From assembly GCA_945860375.1 (NCBI GenBank), contig CAMAQR010000017.1, positions 1 to 64,000 on the forward strand: a stretch of DNA of 64,000 bases, written 5' to 3'. The notes beneath the pieces are model-generated. The model was not told the origin of the DNA. It saw only the letters and a list, made by a program, of their open reading frames with translations, and did not search any database. Shown in pieces: positions 45,810 to 54,448 of the stretch. The position numbers were made by a program, and so were the translations under genes. Position 1 is the first letter of the stretch, and every line of letters starts with the position of its first letter. The DNA is from Pseudorhodobacter antarcticus (GTDB lineage Bacteria > Pseudomonadota > Alphaproteobacteria > Rhodobacterales > Rhodobacteraceae).

Positions 45810-47018
45810 ATGGAATATCTGACGACTACCAAAGGCCAGACCGGCCTGCCGCGCTATTTTTCGGCGGCCTTCGAGGTGGCAAAGCGGCTGGACAACGGGC
45901 GGCTGGACTTTGTGCTGCCGGATGGGCGGCGGTTTCGCATTGACGGTGCGCGCCCCGGTCCGGTGGCGGAATTTGACGTGCATGACCCGGATGTCTTTGC
46001 CCGCTTGATCCGGGATGGCGATCTGGGGTTTTGCGAGGCCTATGTGGACGGCGCCTGGTCCAGCCCGGATCTGCAGGCCTTCATGGATCTGGTCCACATC
46101 GACAACGGCACGGTTTATGACGGCTTTCCCGGCATGGGTCTGGTGCGCGCCTTTGAGCGGCTGCGGTTCTGGTGGCAGTCAAACTCGAAGCGGCAGGCGA
46201 AGAAGAATATCGCGCATCATTATGATTTGGGCAATGATTTCTATGGGTTGTGGCTGGACGACAGCATGACCTACTCCAGCGGCCTCTACCGCACCGGGCA
46301 GGAAAGTCTGGAGCGGGCGCAGGAACTGAAATACGCCAATATGGTCGATCTGATGGGCGCGCAGCCCGGCGAACATGTGCTGGAAATCGGTTGCGGCTGG
46401 GGTGGGTTTGCCGAATATGCGGCGGGTCAGCGCGGCTTGCGGGTGACGGCATTGACGATTTCGCAGGCGCAACACGACTATGCCGTGGCGCGGATGCAAC
46501 GGTTGGGGCTGCAGGACCGCGTGACGATCAAGCTGCAGGACTACCGTGACGAGACGGGTCTGTACGATGGCATTGCCAGCATCGAGATGTTCGAGGCGGT
46601 GGGCGAACGCTATTGGCCGACCTATTTCAACACCCTGCGCGAGCGGTTGAAGCCGGGGCGACACGCGACGTTGCAGATCATCACGATTGAAGATCGCCGC
46701 TTTGCCACCTACCGCAAAAGTGTTGATTTCATTCAGAAATACATCTTTCCTGGCGGCATGCTGCCAAGCCCGAGCGCGCTGCGGGCCGAGGTGGAACGTG
46801 CGGGCTTGGTGATGAAAGGGTCAGTCGAATTTGGCAAAAGCTACAGCCAGACCCTGCGGCGGTGGCATGAGGCGTTCAACCACAAATGGGGCGACGTGGC
46901 CCGCATGGGGTTTGACGATCGGTTCCGGCGGATGTGGAACCTTTACCTGACCTCTTGTGCTGGCGCGTTTGAGGGCGGAAACTGTGATGTAACGCAGATC
47001 ACCGTGACCCGCCCCTAA
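45810..47018 (+). CDS. cfa: Cyclopropane-fatty-acyl-phospholipid synthase
   Basis: A 402-residue SAM-dependent enzyme that methylenates double bonds of membrane phospholipid acyl chains. The N-terminal lipid-binding region (about residues 1-110) precedes the SAM loop VLEIGCGWGGF near 189-199; EMFEAVG near 258-264 and YIFPGGMLPS near 311-320 are the family catalytic segments. The ATG at 45810 follows GGAG with a five-base spacer; the ATG at 45786 overlaps the photolyase stop and has a poor site. Confidence 0.92.
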   Translation: MEYLTTTKGQTGLPRYFSAAFEVAKRLDNGRLDFVLPDGRRFRIDGARPGPVAEFDVHDPDVFARLIRDGDLGFCEAYVDGAWSSPDLQAFMDLVHIDNGTVYDGFPGMGLVRAFERLRFWWQSNSKRQAKKNIAHHYDLGNDFYGLWLDDSMTYSSGLYRTGQESLERAQELKYANMVDLMGAQPGEHVLEIGCGWGGFAEYAAGQRGLRVTALTISQAQHDYAVARMQRLGLQDRVTIKLQDYRDETGLYDGIASIEMFEAVGERYWPTYFNTLRERLKPGRHATLQIITIEDRRFATYRKSVDFIQKYIFPGGMLPSPSALRAEVERAGLVMKGSVEFGKSYSQTLRRWHEAFNHKWGDVARMGFDDRFRRMWNLYLTSCAGAFEGGNCDVTQITVTRP

Positions 47019-47033
47019 CGCAGCGAGGGACCT

Positions 47034-47474
47034 ATGCCGACCGCCGCCAAACTGATCGCTGCTGTGGCTTTTGCCATTGTGGCGTTTGTTGCTGCAGCAA
47101 CCTTTGTCCCGCATATGCCGGAGGGCAGCCAGATCGGCCTGTTCCGCGAGATCACGGCCGGGATCGGCTTTGCGGTGGGCTGGTTTGTGATGGGCGGGCT
47201 GGTGGGACCGGGCTATGCCGAGGCGGCGGCTTCAGGGGTGCGCAGCTCTGTCACGCTGGTGTTCTTTGCGCTGCTGGGGTTCTCCATCCATGAGATGGTG
47301 AAGAAATCTTACAAAATGCTGTACGACGGCCCGATGGAGGCGGTGTTGGGCGTGTTTGAAATCGTGCTCGATTATGGACGGCTGATGCTGCAACCCGATG
47401 TGCTGGGGGTTTTGGCGGTGGGCGGCGTCTTGGGCGGCATGGCGGCGGAATGGGCCGGGCGGCGCTGGTCGTGA
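47034..47474 (+). CDS. trgA: TrgA, tellurite-resistance membrane protein
   Basis: A 146-residue inner-membrane protein with four hydrophobic segments and the N-terminal MPTAAKLIAAVAFA typical of TrgA from Rhodobacter sphaeroides, where trgAB raise tellurite resistance. The biochemical function is unknown. Its stop overlaps the trgB start as GTGA. Confidence 0.85.
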   Translation: MPTAAKLIAAVAFAIVAFVAAATFVPHMPEGSQIGLFREITAGIGFAVGWFVMGGLVGPGYAEAAASGVRSSVTLVFFALLGFSIHEMVKKSYKMLYDGPMEAVLGVFEIVLDYGRLMLQPDVLGVLAVGGVLGGMAAEWAGRRWS

Positions 47475-48574
47475 CGGATTTCTTCTTTTACGGCGCGCTG
47501 TGCCATGCGGCGCTGTTGGATGTGGTTCTGGGGCGCAAGGTATCGACCGAGCCTGCCGATTTGGCCGATCATCAAGTGGTCTGGGCCGACGGCCAGGCGT
47601 TTGCAATGAGTGTGACCAAGGCGGGTGCAATGGCGCGCGGCGTTCTGGTGCGGGGGATGAGCGCCGAAGATGTGGCGCGGCTGGATTATTATGAGGCTGG
47701 TTTTGCTTTCGTGCCCCGCGATCTGGCGGTTTTGACGGCGGCGGGGCAAGTGGTGGCGCGGGTGTATTTTGCACAATTTGGGCGGTGGCAGGCGGGTGCC
47801 GTTTGGTCTTTGCCGGACTGGCAGGCGCGGTTTGGTGCCGAAGTGGTGGCGACCGCGCGCGATGTGATGGCGCAATATGGGCGTCGTCCGGCGCAGGCGG
47901 TGCTGGCGCGGTATGGCATGATGCTGGTGCGGGGGGCCGCCCGCGTGCGTGCGACGATTGCGGTGCCGATGTCGCGGCGGTTTGCGGGCGACGTGCAGGC
48001 AACCGCGCTGCGCGAACCCTATGCGCATTTCTTCGCGGTGGAAGAACATGACCTGCGCTTTCGCCGCTTTGACGGCCAGCTTAGCCCACAGGTGACGCGG
48101 GCGGTGTTTGTGTCGGGCGATGCGGTGACGGTGCTGCCCTATGATCCGGTGCGCGACCGGGTGCTGTTGGTGGAGCAGTTCCGCGCCGGGCCCTTCGTGC
48201 GCGGTGACGTGCAACCGTGGCAGTTGGAGGCGGTGGCGGGCCGCATTGACCCCGGCGAGACGCCGGAAGAGGCCGCGCGGCGCGAGGCGGTGGAAGAAGC
48301 GGGTTTGACCTTGGGGGCGCTGTTGCCGGTGGCGCAATATTACCCAAGCCCCGGAATCTGCGCGGAATATCTTTATTCCTATGTCGGGCTGACTGATCTG
48401 CCCGATGGGGCTGCCGGGGTGTTCGGGGTTGAGGGTGAGGCGGAAGATATCCGCGGCCATCTGGTCAGCTTTGACGATCTGATGGCGCTGGTGGCCAGTG
48501 GCGAGGCGGGCAATTCGCCCTTGATCCTGACCGCCTATTGGCTGGCGCAGAACCGGGCGCGGTTGCGGGGTTAG
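47471..48574 (+). CDS. trgB: TrgB, gamma-glutamylcyclotransferase-like plus NUDIX protein
   Basis: A 367-residue two-domain protein. The N-terminal part (about 1-150) begins TDFFFYGALCHAALLD, the gamma-glutamylcyclotransferase/AIG2 fold. The C-terminal part is a NUDIX hydrolase with the box GRIDPGETPEEAARREAV continuing to EEAGL (about residues 257-279). It is the second gene of the tellurite-resistance pair. The GTG at 47471 forms a GTGA overlap with trgA and gives MTDFFFYG; an ATG at 47450 is the alternative. NUDIX substrate probably an ADP-sugar or similar nucleotide (inferred from the box). Confidence 0.86.
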   Translation: MTDFFFYGALCHAALLDVVLGRKVSTEPADLADHQVVWADGQAFAMSVTKAGAMARGVLVRGMSAEDVARLDYYEAGFAFVPRDLAVLTAAGQVVARVYFAQFGRWQAGAVWSLPDWQARFGAEVVATARDVMAQYGRRPAQAVLARYGMMLVRGAARVRATIAVPMSRRFAGDVQATALREPYAHFFAVEEHDLRFRRFDGQLSPQVTRAVFVSGDAVTVLPYDPVRDRVLLVEQFRAGPFVRGDVQPWQLEAVAGRIDPGETPEEAARREAVEEAGLTLGALLPVAQYYPSPGICAEYLYSYVGLTDLPDGAAGVFGVEGEAEDIRGHLVSFDDLMALVASGEAGNSPLILTAYWLAQNRARLRG

Positions 48575-48593
48575 GGGCGCAATTTGCGCCCCT
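48573..48593. terminator. Hairpin between trgB and the convergent oxidoreductase gene
   Basis: Stem AGGGGCGC/GCGCCCCT with a short AT-rich loop, overlapping the trgB stop; CTTTGAAAG follows on the plus strand. It probably serves as a two-sided terminator. Confidence 0.6.
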
Positions 48594-48613
48594 TTGAAAG
48601 TCCGAGGCTGATT

Positions 48614-49774
48614 TTACAGCGCCAGTTTGGTCCAGACGCCGTTTTTCGCCGAGGACCGCACGCAGGCATCGACGAAGGCCACACCCTCCAGCCCCTCTTT
48701 CAGGCCCGGAAAGCTGACTGCCGGGTCCAGTTCCACTCCATCACGGCGGGCCAGAATGGCGCGACCGGCTTCGGCGTAGATGTTGGCGAAACCTTCGAGA
48801 TAGCCTTCGGGGTGGCCTGCGGGAATGCGGGTCATGCGGGCGGCGGCGTCGCCTGTGCCCGCACCACCGCGCGTCAGGCGATACCGAGGCGCACCCAAGG
48901 GCGTCACCCAAAGGTGGTTCGGGTTTTCCTGCTCCCATTCGATCCCGGCTTTGGTGCCATAGATCCGCAGGCGCAGGCCATTTTCCTGACCGGACGCGAC
49001 TTGGCTGCACCACAGCATGCCGCGCGCGCCAGAGGTGTACCGCATCAGCACATGGGCGTTGTCATCGACGCGGCGACCCGGCACGAAGGCTTGCAGGTCG
49101 GCAGCGAGTTCTTGCAGGGTGAGGCCCGAGACGAAATTGGCGAGGTTGAAGGCGTGGGTGCCGATGTCACCCGTTGAACCGCCCGCGCCCGAGCGCGCGG
49201 GGTCGGTGCGCCAATCGGCCTGCTTGTTGTCGACGGGATTGGCCAGCCAGTCTTGGGCGTATTCAACCTGAACAAGGCGAATGTCGCCCAGATCGCCTGC
49301 CGCCACCAGGGCCTTGGCCTGACGGATCATCGGATAGCCGGTGTAATTGTGGGTCAGCGCAAAGATCACCCCCGAGTCCGCCGCCGCTTTGGCCAGACGT
49401 TTGGCCTCGGGCAGGGTGGCGGTCAGCGGTTTGTCGCAGATCACATGAATGCCGCGTTTGAGGAATTGCATCGCCACCGGGGCGTGCATGTGGTTCGGGG
49501 TGACAATCGCCACCGCCTCTATCCCGTCCTTGCGGCGCGATTCCTTGGCGGCCATTTCGGCAAAGCTGGCATAGCTGCGCGCGACGCCCAGATCGGCGGC
49601 AGAGGCGGCGGCTTTTTCAGGGTCAGCCGAAAAGCTGCCCGCGACCAGTTCATATTGGTCGTCGATGCGGGCGGCGATGCGGTGAACGGCGCCAATGAAA
49701 GCGCCGCGCCCGCCGCCAACCATGCCAAGACGGATGCGGGCGGGACGGGCGGCGTGGGCGGAGGTGATGGTCAT
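48614..49774 (-). CDS. Gfo/Idh/MocA family oxidoreductase, copy 1
   Basis: A 386-residue NAD(P)-dependent sugar oxidoreductase. The Rossmann motif GMVGGGRGAFIG lies near residues 17-28, CDKPLTATL (the catalytic-lysine motif, normally EKP) near 111, and the GDIGTHAFNL histidine motif near 195-204, typical of the family. It likely oxidises a sugar or sugar derivative. It forms a run with a TIM-barrel isomerase and a LacI regulator, divergent from the ABC importer. Note the C-D-K-P in place of E-K-P. Confidence 0.88.
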   Translation of the reverse strand: MTITSAHAARPARIRLGMVGGGRGAFIGAVHRIAARIDDQYELVAGSFSADPEKAAASAADLGVARSYASFAEMAAKESRRKDGIEAVAIVTPNHMHAPVAMQFLKRGIHVICDKPLTATLPEAKRLAKAAADSGVIFALTHNYTGYPMIRQAKALVAAGDLGDIRLVQVEYAQDWLANPVDNKQADWRTDPARSGAGGSTGDIGTHAFNLANFVSGLTLQELAADLQAFVPGRRVDDNAHVLMRYTSGARGMLWCSQVASGQENGLRLRIYGTKAGIEWEQENPNHLWVTPLGAPRYRLTRGGAGTGDAAARMTRIPAGHPEGYLEGFANIYAEAGRAILARRDGVELDPAVSFPGLKEGLEGVAFVDACVRSSAKNGVWTKLAL

Positions 49775-49834
49775 GACGGGTCCTTTCGGTGTCTCAAGGC
49801 GCTTTGAACGGGGTATGCGCGGTTCAGGCAAGGG

Positions 49835-50890
49835 TCAATCCAGCCCCAGCATCCTGCGGTTGGCCGCGCGGTCGGTGCCTGCATCCGCGAAATCGTCAAA
49901 CGCTTTTTCCGTCACCCGGATAATATGGGCGTTGACGAAATCCGCGCCTTCGCGTGCGCCATCCTCGGGGTGCTTGATGCAGCATTCCCATTCGACCACC
50001 GCCCAGCCGTCAAAACCATGCTGGGTGAGTTTTGAGAAGATGCCGCCGAAATCGACCTGCCCGTCGCCCAAACTGCGGAAGCGGCCGGCGCGGTTGATCC
50101 ACGATTGGAAACCACCGTAAACGCCTTGGCGGCCGGTGGGGTTCAACTCGGCGTCCTTGACATGGAACATCTTGATGCGGTCGTGGTAGATGTCGATATG
50201 GTCAAGATAATCAAGGTGTTGCAAGACATAGTGGCTGGGGTCATACAGCATGTTGGCGCGAGGGTGGTTGTTCACCCGTTCCAGAAACATTTCAAACGAA
50301 ATCCCGTCATGCAGGTCTTCGCCGGGGTGAATTTCAAAGCACAGGTCCACGCCCATGCTGTCTGCGTGGTTCAGCAGGGGCGTCCAGCGGCGGGCGAGTT
50401 CGTCGAAGGCTTCCTCGACCAAACCGGCGGGGCGCTGCGGCCACGGGTAAAGGTAGGGCCAGGCCAAGGCCCCCGAAAAGCTGGCCTGCGCGGTCAGGCC
50501 AAGATTGCGGCTGGCGGTCAGGGCTTTGGTGACCTGATCCACCGCCCAAGCCTGCCGTGCCACCGGATTCCCGCGCACGGACGGCGCCGCAAAGCCGTCA
50601 AATGCAGCGTCATAGGCGGGGTGGACGGCGACAAGCTGGCCCTGCAAATGCGTGGAAAGTTCGGTGATTTCAATGCCGTTGGCGGCGGCAATCCCGGTGA
50701 TGTCATCGCAATAGGTTTGCGAGGTGGCGGCAAGGTCGAGATCTATGAACCGCGCGTCCCATGACGGGATCTGCACGCCCTTGTAGCCGATGCCGGCCGC
50801 CCATTTGGTGATGGCGTCCAAGCTGTTGAACGGGGCCGCATCGCCCGCGAATTGTGCCAGAAACAGCGCCGGTCCTTTGATGGTTTTCAT
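49835..50890 (-). CDS. Sugar phosphate isomerase/epimerase (AP endonuclease 2 TIM barrel), copy 1
   Basis: A 351-residue xylose-isomerase-like TIM barrel. Candidate metal ligands are visible in VDLCFEIHPGED (Glu and His near 184-186), LYDPSHYVLQ (Asp/His near 219-222), MFHVKDAELNP (His/Asp near 243-246) and the late VVEWEC (Glu near 297). Such enzymes isomerise, epimerise or dehydrate keto-sugars. It lies between an oxidoreductase and a LacI repressor gene, all minus strand. Substrate inferred only from the neighbouring beta-mannosidase and importer. Confidence 0.85.
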   Translation of the reverse strand: MKTIKGPALFLAQFAGDAAPFNSLDAITKWAAGIGYKGVQIPSWDARFIDLDLAATSQTYCDDITGIAAANGIEITELSTHLQGQLVAVHPAYDAAFDGFAAPSVRGNPVARQAWAVDQVTKALTASRNLGLTAQASFSGALAWPYLYPWPQRPAGLVEEAFDELARRWTPLLNHADSMGVDLCFEIHPGEDLHDGISFEMFLERVNNHPRANMLYDPSHYVLQHLDYLDHIDIYHDRIKMFHVKDAELNPTGRQGVYGGFQSWINRAGRFRSLGDGQVDFGGIFSKLTQHGFDGWAVVEWECCIKHPEDGAREGADFVNAHIIRVTEKAFDDFADAGTDRAANRRMLGLD

Positions 50891-50908
50891 GTCGTCCTCT
50901 TGTCAAAG

Positions 50909-51928
50909 CTAGGCCAGATTGGCCTCGGTGGGGGTTTCTATGAACTGTCCCTGTTCGGGGCTGCGACGCTCGATGGCGGCAATGACGGCGCGGGCCAGAA
51001 AGCTGCCTGCGTGGTTGACGTCTTCGTGCAAGACGATGATTTCCTTGCGAAAACGTTTCAGAAAGGTGATGGCCTCTTTCGCCACCACGTCAAAATCGAC
51101 GCCAATCTGAAAGCCCGCGCCTTCGGCCCCGGTCACCGATGCCATGGCGGCGGTGGTGGACCCGACCACAAGCGCATCGGGGGCGGGGTGGGTGGCGAAA
51201 CGCAGCGCCATTTCTTCCTCAATCCGGTCAGCGCCCGAGTCGCTGTTGGCATTTTGCAGGATTTCTGCGTTCAGGCCAAGGACAGCGCATTCCTCGACAA
51301 AGCCCTTGACCATGTGTTGCGCGTAATTGTGCTGCGGGGGCGGGGCGATCAGCATCAGGTTGCGGTGCTTGCGCGCGGCCAAAGCGCGGACGGCGATGCG
51401 GGCGAATTCCTCGTTGTCATAGTCGAAATAGGGGTGGTCGATGTTCAGCGAAGTGCGGCCATGGGTGGCAAAGGCAAAGCCCTGTTCGGCCATATAGGTG
51501 ACACGCGGATCATCGGCGGTGGTCTGGTTCATGATGATGCCATCCGCGCTTTCGGTTTCGACGATGTAGCGGATGGGCGTCATCGGGTCTTCGTCGGGAA
51601 AGTAAGGCATGACGACAAGATGATAAGCGGTGCCACGCAGCGCCGCCGCGATCGAATAGATCAGGCGCGAGGTGTGGTTCATGACATCGGCCTCGGTCGA
51701 CAACACCAAGGCGATGACGTTGGTCTTGCCGGTGCGCAAACGCACCCCCGCACGGTTGGGGCGGTAGCCAAGGCGCAGGGCGGTTTCGCGGACGCGCTGC
51801 TTGGTGGCCTCTCCGATATCGGGGGCATCCTTCAGGGCGCGGCTGACCGTCGCAATCGCCAGCCCGGTTTCGGCGGCGATGGTCTTGAGCGTGGGGCGAC
51901 CCATTTCGATGCTGGGTGATTCGGTCAT
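50909..51928 (-). CDS. LacI-family transcriptional repressor
   Basis: A 339-residue regulator. The N-terminal helix-turn-helix reads PTLKTIAAETGLAIATVSRA (about residues 9-28) with the hinge region near 50-60, and the C-terminal periplasmic-binding-protein-like ligand domain fills the rest. It is divergent from the ABC importer, and two CTATAAC-type palindromes in between are its likely operators. An in-frame ATG three codons upstream (51937) is possible. It probably represses the sugar locus until the sugar or a catabolic intermediate appears. Confidence 0.9.
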   Translation of the reverse strand: MTESPSIEMGRPTLKTIAAETGLAIATVSRALKDAPDIGEATKQRVRETALRLGYRPNRAGVRLRTGKTNVIALVLSTEADVMNHTSRLIYSIAAALRGTAYHLVVMPYFPDEDPMTPIRYIVETESADGIIMNQTTADDPRVTYMAEQGFAFATHGRTSLNIDHPYFDYDNEEFARIAVRALAARKHRNLMLIAPPPQHNYAQHMVKGFVEECAVLGLNAEILQNANSDSGADRIEEEMALRFATHPAPDALVVGSTTAAMASVTGAEGAGFQIGVDFDVVAKEAITFLKRFRKEIIVLHEDVNHAGSFLARAVIAAIERRSPEQGQFIETPTEANLA

Positions 51929-52194
51929 GCCATCCAATTCCGAGGCCCGTTGCGGCCCCTTGTCATTCTTGTGCGCCGTGCCATCCGATTCGCCTGTGTC
52001 TTGCCTTTCGGGTGGCAGGACGCGTCAGGTATGTGCCGCGCGCAGCCCCTGCAAGCGGTTGGAACGGCCCGCATTTTCAAGGCTTTCACAGCGGCACGCG
52101 GTTGAGTGGCCAGGCAGATTACGCAAGAAATACCTCCCATTCAAGCCGCAATAAAATGCGCGCGACAAGCGAAAAGATTGCTTGATCGGGAAAA

Positions 52195-52208
52195 CTATAA
52201 CGATATAG
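52195..52208. promoter_or_regulatory. LacI-type operator 1
   Basis: CTATAACGATATAG, a 14-base near-palindrome with CTATA/TATAG arms and one non-matching base pair in the core. Its centre is exactly 21 bases from that of the second copy, two helical turns. Confidence 0.72.
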
Positions 52209-52215
52209 ATTTCTA

Positions 52216-52229
52216 CTATAACGTTATAG
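52216..52229. promoter_or_regulatory. LacI-type operator 2
   Basis: CTATAACGTTATAG is a perfect 14-base palindrome with the central CG step common in LacI-family operators. It lies just before the Shine-Dalgarno site of the binding-protein gene. Confidence 0.78.
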
Positions 52230-52245
52230 AAATTGGGAGGACCAC

Positions 52246-53475
52246 ATGAAGAATTGGAAATTGGCGGCCGGTCTGATGCTGTCGGTGGCTTTGCCATCAG
52301 CGGCTTTGGCCACCGAACTGGAAATCACCCACTGGTGGACATCGGGCGGCGAAGCGGCTGCAGTGGCTGAACTTGCCAAGGCGTTTGACGCCAGCGGTGA
52401 CAAATGGATCGACGGCGCGATTGCTGGCGGCGGCGACACTGCGCGCCCTGTGATGATCTCGCGCATCACCGGCGGCGACCCGATGGGTGCCACGCAATTC
52501 AACCATGGCCAGCAGGCTTTGGAGCTTGTGGAAGCAGGTCTGATGCTGGACCTGACCGATGTGGCCGAGGCCGAGGGTTGGAAAGACAAGGTGTTCCCGT
52601 CGTCGCTGCTGGATGCCTGCACCGTGGACGGCAGAATCTATTGCGCGCCGGTGAATATTCACTCGCCCGAGTGGCTGTGGCTGAGCAACAAGGTCTACAC
52701 CGATCTGGGTCTGGCCGTGCCGACCAATTGGGCAGAGTTTGTGGCCACAGCGCCTGCGGTTGAGGCTGCTGGCAAGGTGCCGTTGGCTTTGGGCAACCAG
52801 CCGTGGCAGTCGAATCTGGCTTTCGGCGCGATCACCGTTGGCATCGGTGGTCTTGACCTTTGGAAAAAGGTAAACGTTGCCAAGGATATGGATGCAGCTG
52901 CCGGCCCGGAAATGGCCGCAGTCTTCACCGCAGCCGCAGATGCGCGCAAGCTGGCGGCCAAGTCCACGGTTCAGGATTGGAATCAGGCGACCAATATGGT
53001 GATCACCGGCGAAGCGGCTGGCCAGATCATGGGTGACTGGGCGCAGGGCGAGTTCGCGGTTGCGGGCAAAGTGGCGGGCGTCGATTACACCTGCCTGCCG
53101 GGTCTTGGCAACAATGCCTACCTGTCGACCGGTGGTGATGCGTTCTACTTCCCGAAAATGGATGATCCTGAAAAAGAAGCCGCACAAAAGCGTCTCGCCG
53201 CCTTGCTGGTATCGCCAGCGGTTCAGGTTGCATTCAACCTGAAGAAAGGCTCGCTGCCAATCCGGGGGGATGTCGATCTGGCTGCCGCCAACGACTGCAT
53301 GAAGAAGGGTCTGGAGATATTGGCTTCGGGCAATCTGCTGCCGGCTGGCGACATGGTATGGTCGCCCGACGTGCAGACCCAAGCGGGCGATCTGATGGTC
53401 GAATTCTGGAAGACCGACATGTCTCCGGTGGATGCACAGGCCAAGTGGGTCGAGATCCTGAAATCCGGTCTGTGA
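52246..53475 (+). CDS. ABC sugar importer, substrate-binding protein
   Basis: A 409-residue periplasmic protein with a Sec signal peptide (about 1-23, AALA cleavage region). The body is of the family 1 carbohydrate-binding type: EITHWWTSGGEAAAV, VAELAKAFDASG, and late MGDWAQGEF near residue 262 with multiple tryptophans suited to sugar stacking. It binds the substrate for the two downstream permeases. Under control of the two operators upstream; a hairpin separates it from the permease gene. Confidence 0.92.
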   Translation: MKNWKLAAGLMLSVALPSAALATELEITHWWTSGGEAAAVAELAKAFDASGDKWIDGAIAGGGDTARPVMISRITGGDPMGATQFNHGQQALELVEAGLMLDLTDVAEAEGWKDKVFPSSLLDACTVDGRIYCAPVNIHSPEWLWLSNKVYTDLGLAVPTNWAEFVATAPAVEAAGKVPLALGNQPWQSNLAFGAITVGIGGLDLWKKVNVAKDMDAAAGPEMAAVFTAAADARKLAAKSTVQDWNQATNMVITGEAAGQIMGDWAQGEFAVAGKVAGVDYTCLPGLGNNAYLSTGGDAFYFPKMDDPEKEAAQKRLAALLVSPAVQVAFNLKKGSLPIRGDVDLAAANDCMKKGLEILASGNLLPAGDMVWSPDVQTQAGDLMVEFWKTDMSPVDAQAKWVEILKSGL

Positions 53476-53489
53476 TCCGACACTGATCG

Positions 53490-53516
53490 CAGGGCCGTCC
53501 ATCAGGGGCGGCCCTG
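53490..53516 (+). terminator. Intercistronic hairpin after the binding-protein gene
   Basis: A perfect eight-base stem CAGGGCCG/CGGCCCTG with an 11-base loop, followed by TTATCTTTG. Such hairpins between binding-protein and permease genes commonly stabilise the upstream mRNA or partly terminate transcription, giving excess binding protein. Confidence 0.65.
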
Positions 53517-53554
53517 TTATCTTTGCCAGCAGCTTTCTTGGAGAGGGGACGGCC

Positions 53555-54448
53555 ATGGCCATCACGGCGCGCAAATCGCGCATCTTTCGCAACCTGAACG
53601 CAAAAATCGCCGCAGTGCCGATGATTTTCTGTTCGGTGGTCGTGTTCTTGGGCTTTTCCATCTGGACGGTGGTCTATTCCTTCACGTCGTCCAAGCTGTT
53701 GCCAAAGGCGAATTTCGTTGGATTTGACCAATACGAAAGGTTGTGGAGCAACAGTCGCTGGCTGGTGTCGATCGAAAACCTGATGATCTTTGGCGCACTT
53801 TCGTTGGTGTTCACCATCGTCATGGGGTTCACGCTGGCCGTGCTGATGGATCAGAAAATCCGGTTTGAAGACACGTTCCGCACCATCATGCTTTACCCGT
53901 TTGCGCTGTCGTTCATCGTCACCGGGTTGGTCTGGCAATGGGTGTTGAACCCCGATTTCGGCATTCAGGGCATTGTGCGCGGCTGGGGTTGGGAGAGCTT
54001 TTCCTTTGACCCGCTGAACAATCCCGATCTGGTGCTGTACGGCCTGCTGATCGCCGGGCTGTGGCAGGGCACCGGGTTCGTGATGGCGCTGATGCTGGCG
54101 GGTCTGCGCGGCATTGATGAAGACATCTGGAAAGCCACCCGCGTGGACGGCATTCCGACGTGGAAAACCTATATTGTGGTGATCATCCCGATGATGCGCC
54201 CGGTGTTCATCACCACGCTGGTGCTGGTCGCGGCGGGCATCATCAAGCTGTACGATCTGGTCATCGCGCAAACTTCGGGCGGGCCGGGAAATGCCAGCCA
54301 AGTGCCTGCAATGTATGTCTATTCCTACATGTTCCAAGCGCAGAATCTGGGGCAGGGCTTTGCCGCCTCGACCATGATGCTGCTGTCGGTTCTGATCGTG
54401 CTGATCCCTTGGGCCTATCTGGAATTCGGAGGCAAAAAACATGGCTGA
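53555..54448 (+). CDS. ABC sugar importer, permease 1 (MalF type)
   Basis: A 297-residue membrane protein with six hydrophobic segments and the EAA loop DIWKATRVDGIPTWKTYIV (about residues 190-208) that contacts the ATPase. It belongs to the MalF/UgpA side of carbohydrate CUT1 systems. Its end overlaps the start of the second permease by eight bases. Confidence 0.91.
   Translation: MAITARKSRIFRNLNAKIAAVPMIFCSVVVFLGFSIWTVVYSFTSSKLLPKANFVGFDQYERLWSNSRWLVSIENLMIFGALSLVFTIVMGFTLAVLMDQKIRFEDTFRTIMLYPFALSFIVTGLVWQWVLNPDFGIQGIVRGWGWESFSFDPLNNPDLVLYGLLIAGLWQGTGFVMALMLAGLRGIDEDIWKATRVDGIPTWKTYIVVIIPMMRPVFITTLVLVAAGIIKLYDLVIAQTSGGPGNASQVPAMYVYSYMFQAQNLGQGFAASTMMLLSVLIVLIPWAYLEFGGKKHG

Larger units (their letters stand above)
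51938..52245. promoter_or_regulatory. Divergent intergenic control region of the sugar locus
   Basis: The 308 bases hold no gene. A possible promoter for the importer is TTGATC (52182-52187), 16 bases, TATAGA (52204-52209), which overlaps the first operator. GGGAGG (52235-52240) is the Shine-Dalgarno site of the binding-protein gene. Nothing clear is visible between 51938 and 52160. Confidence 0.55.
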
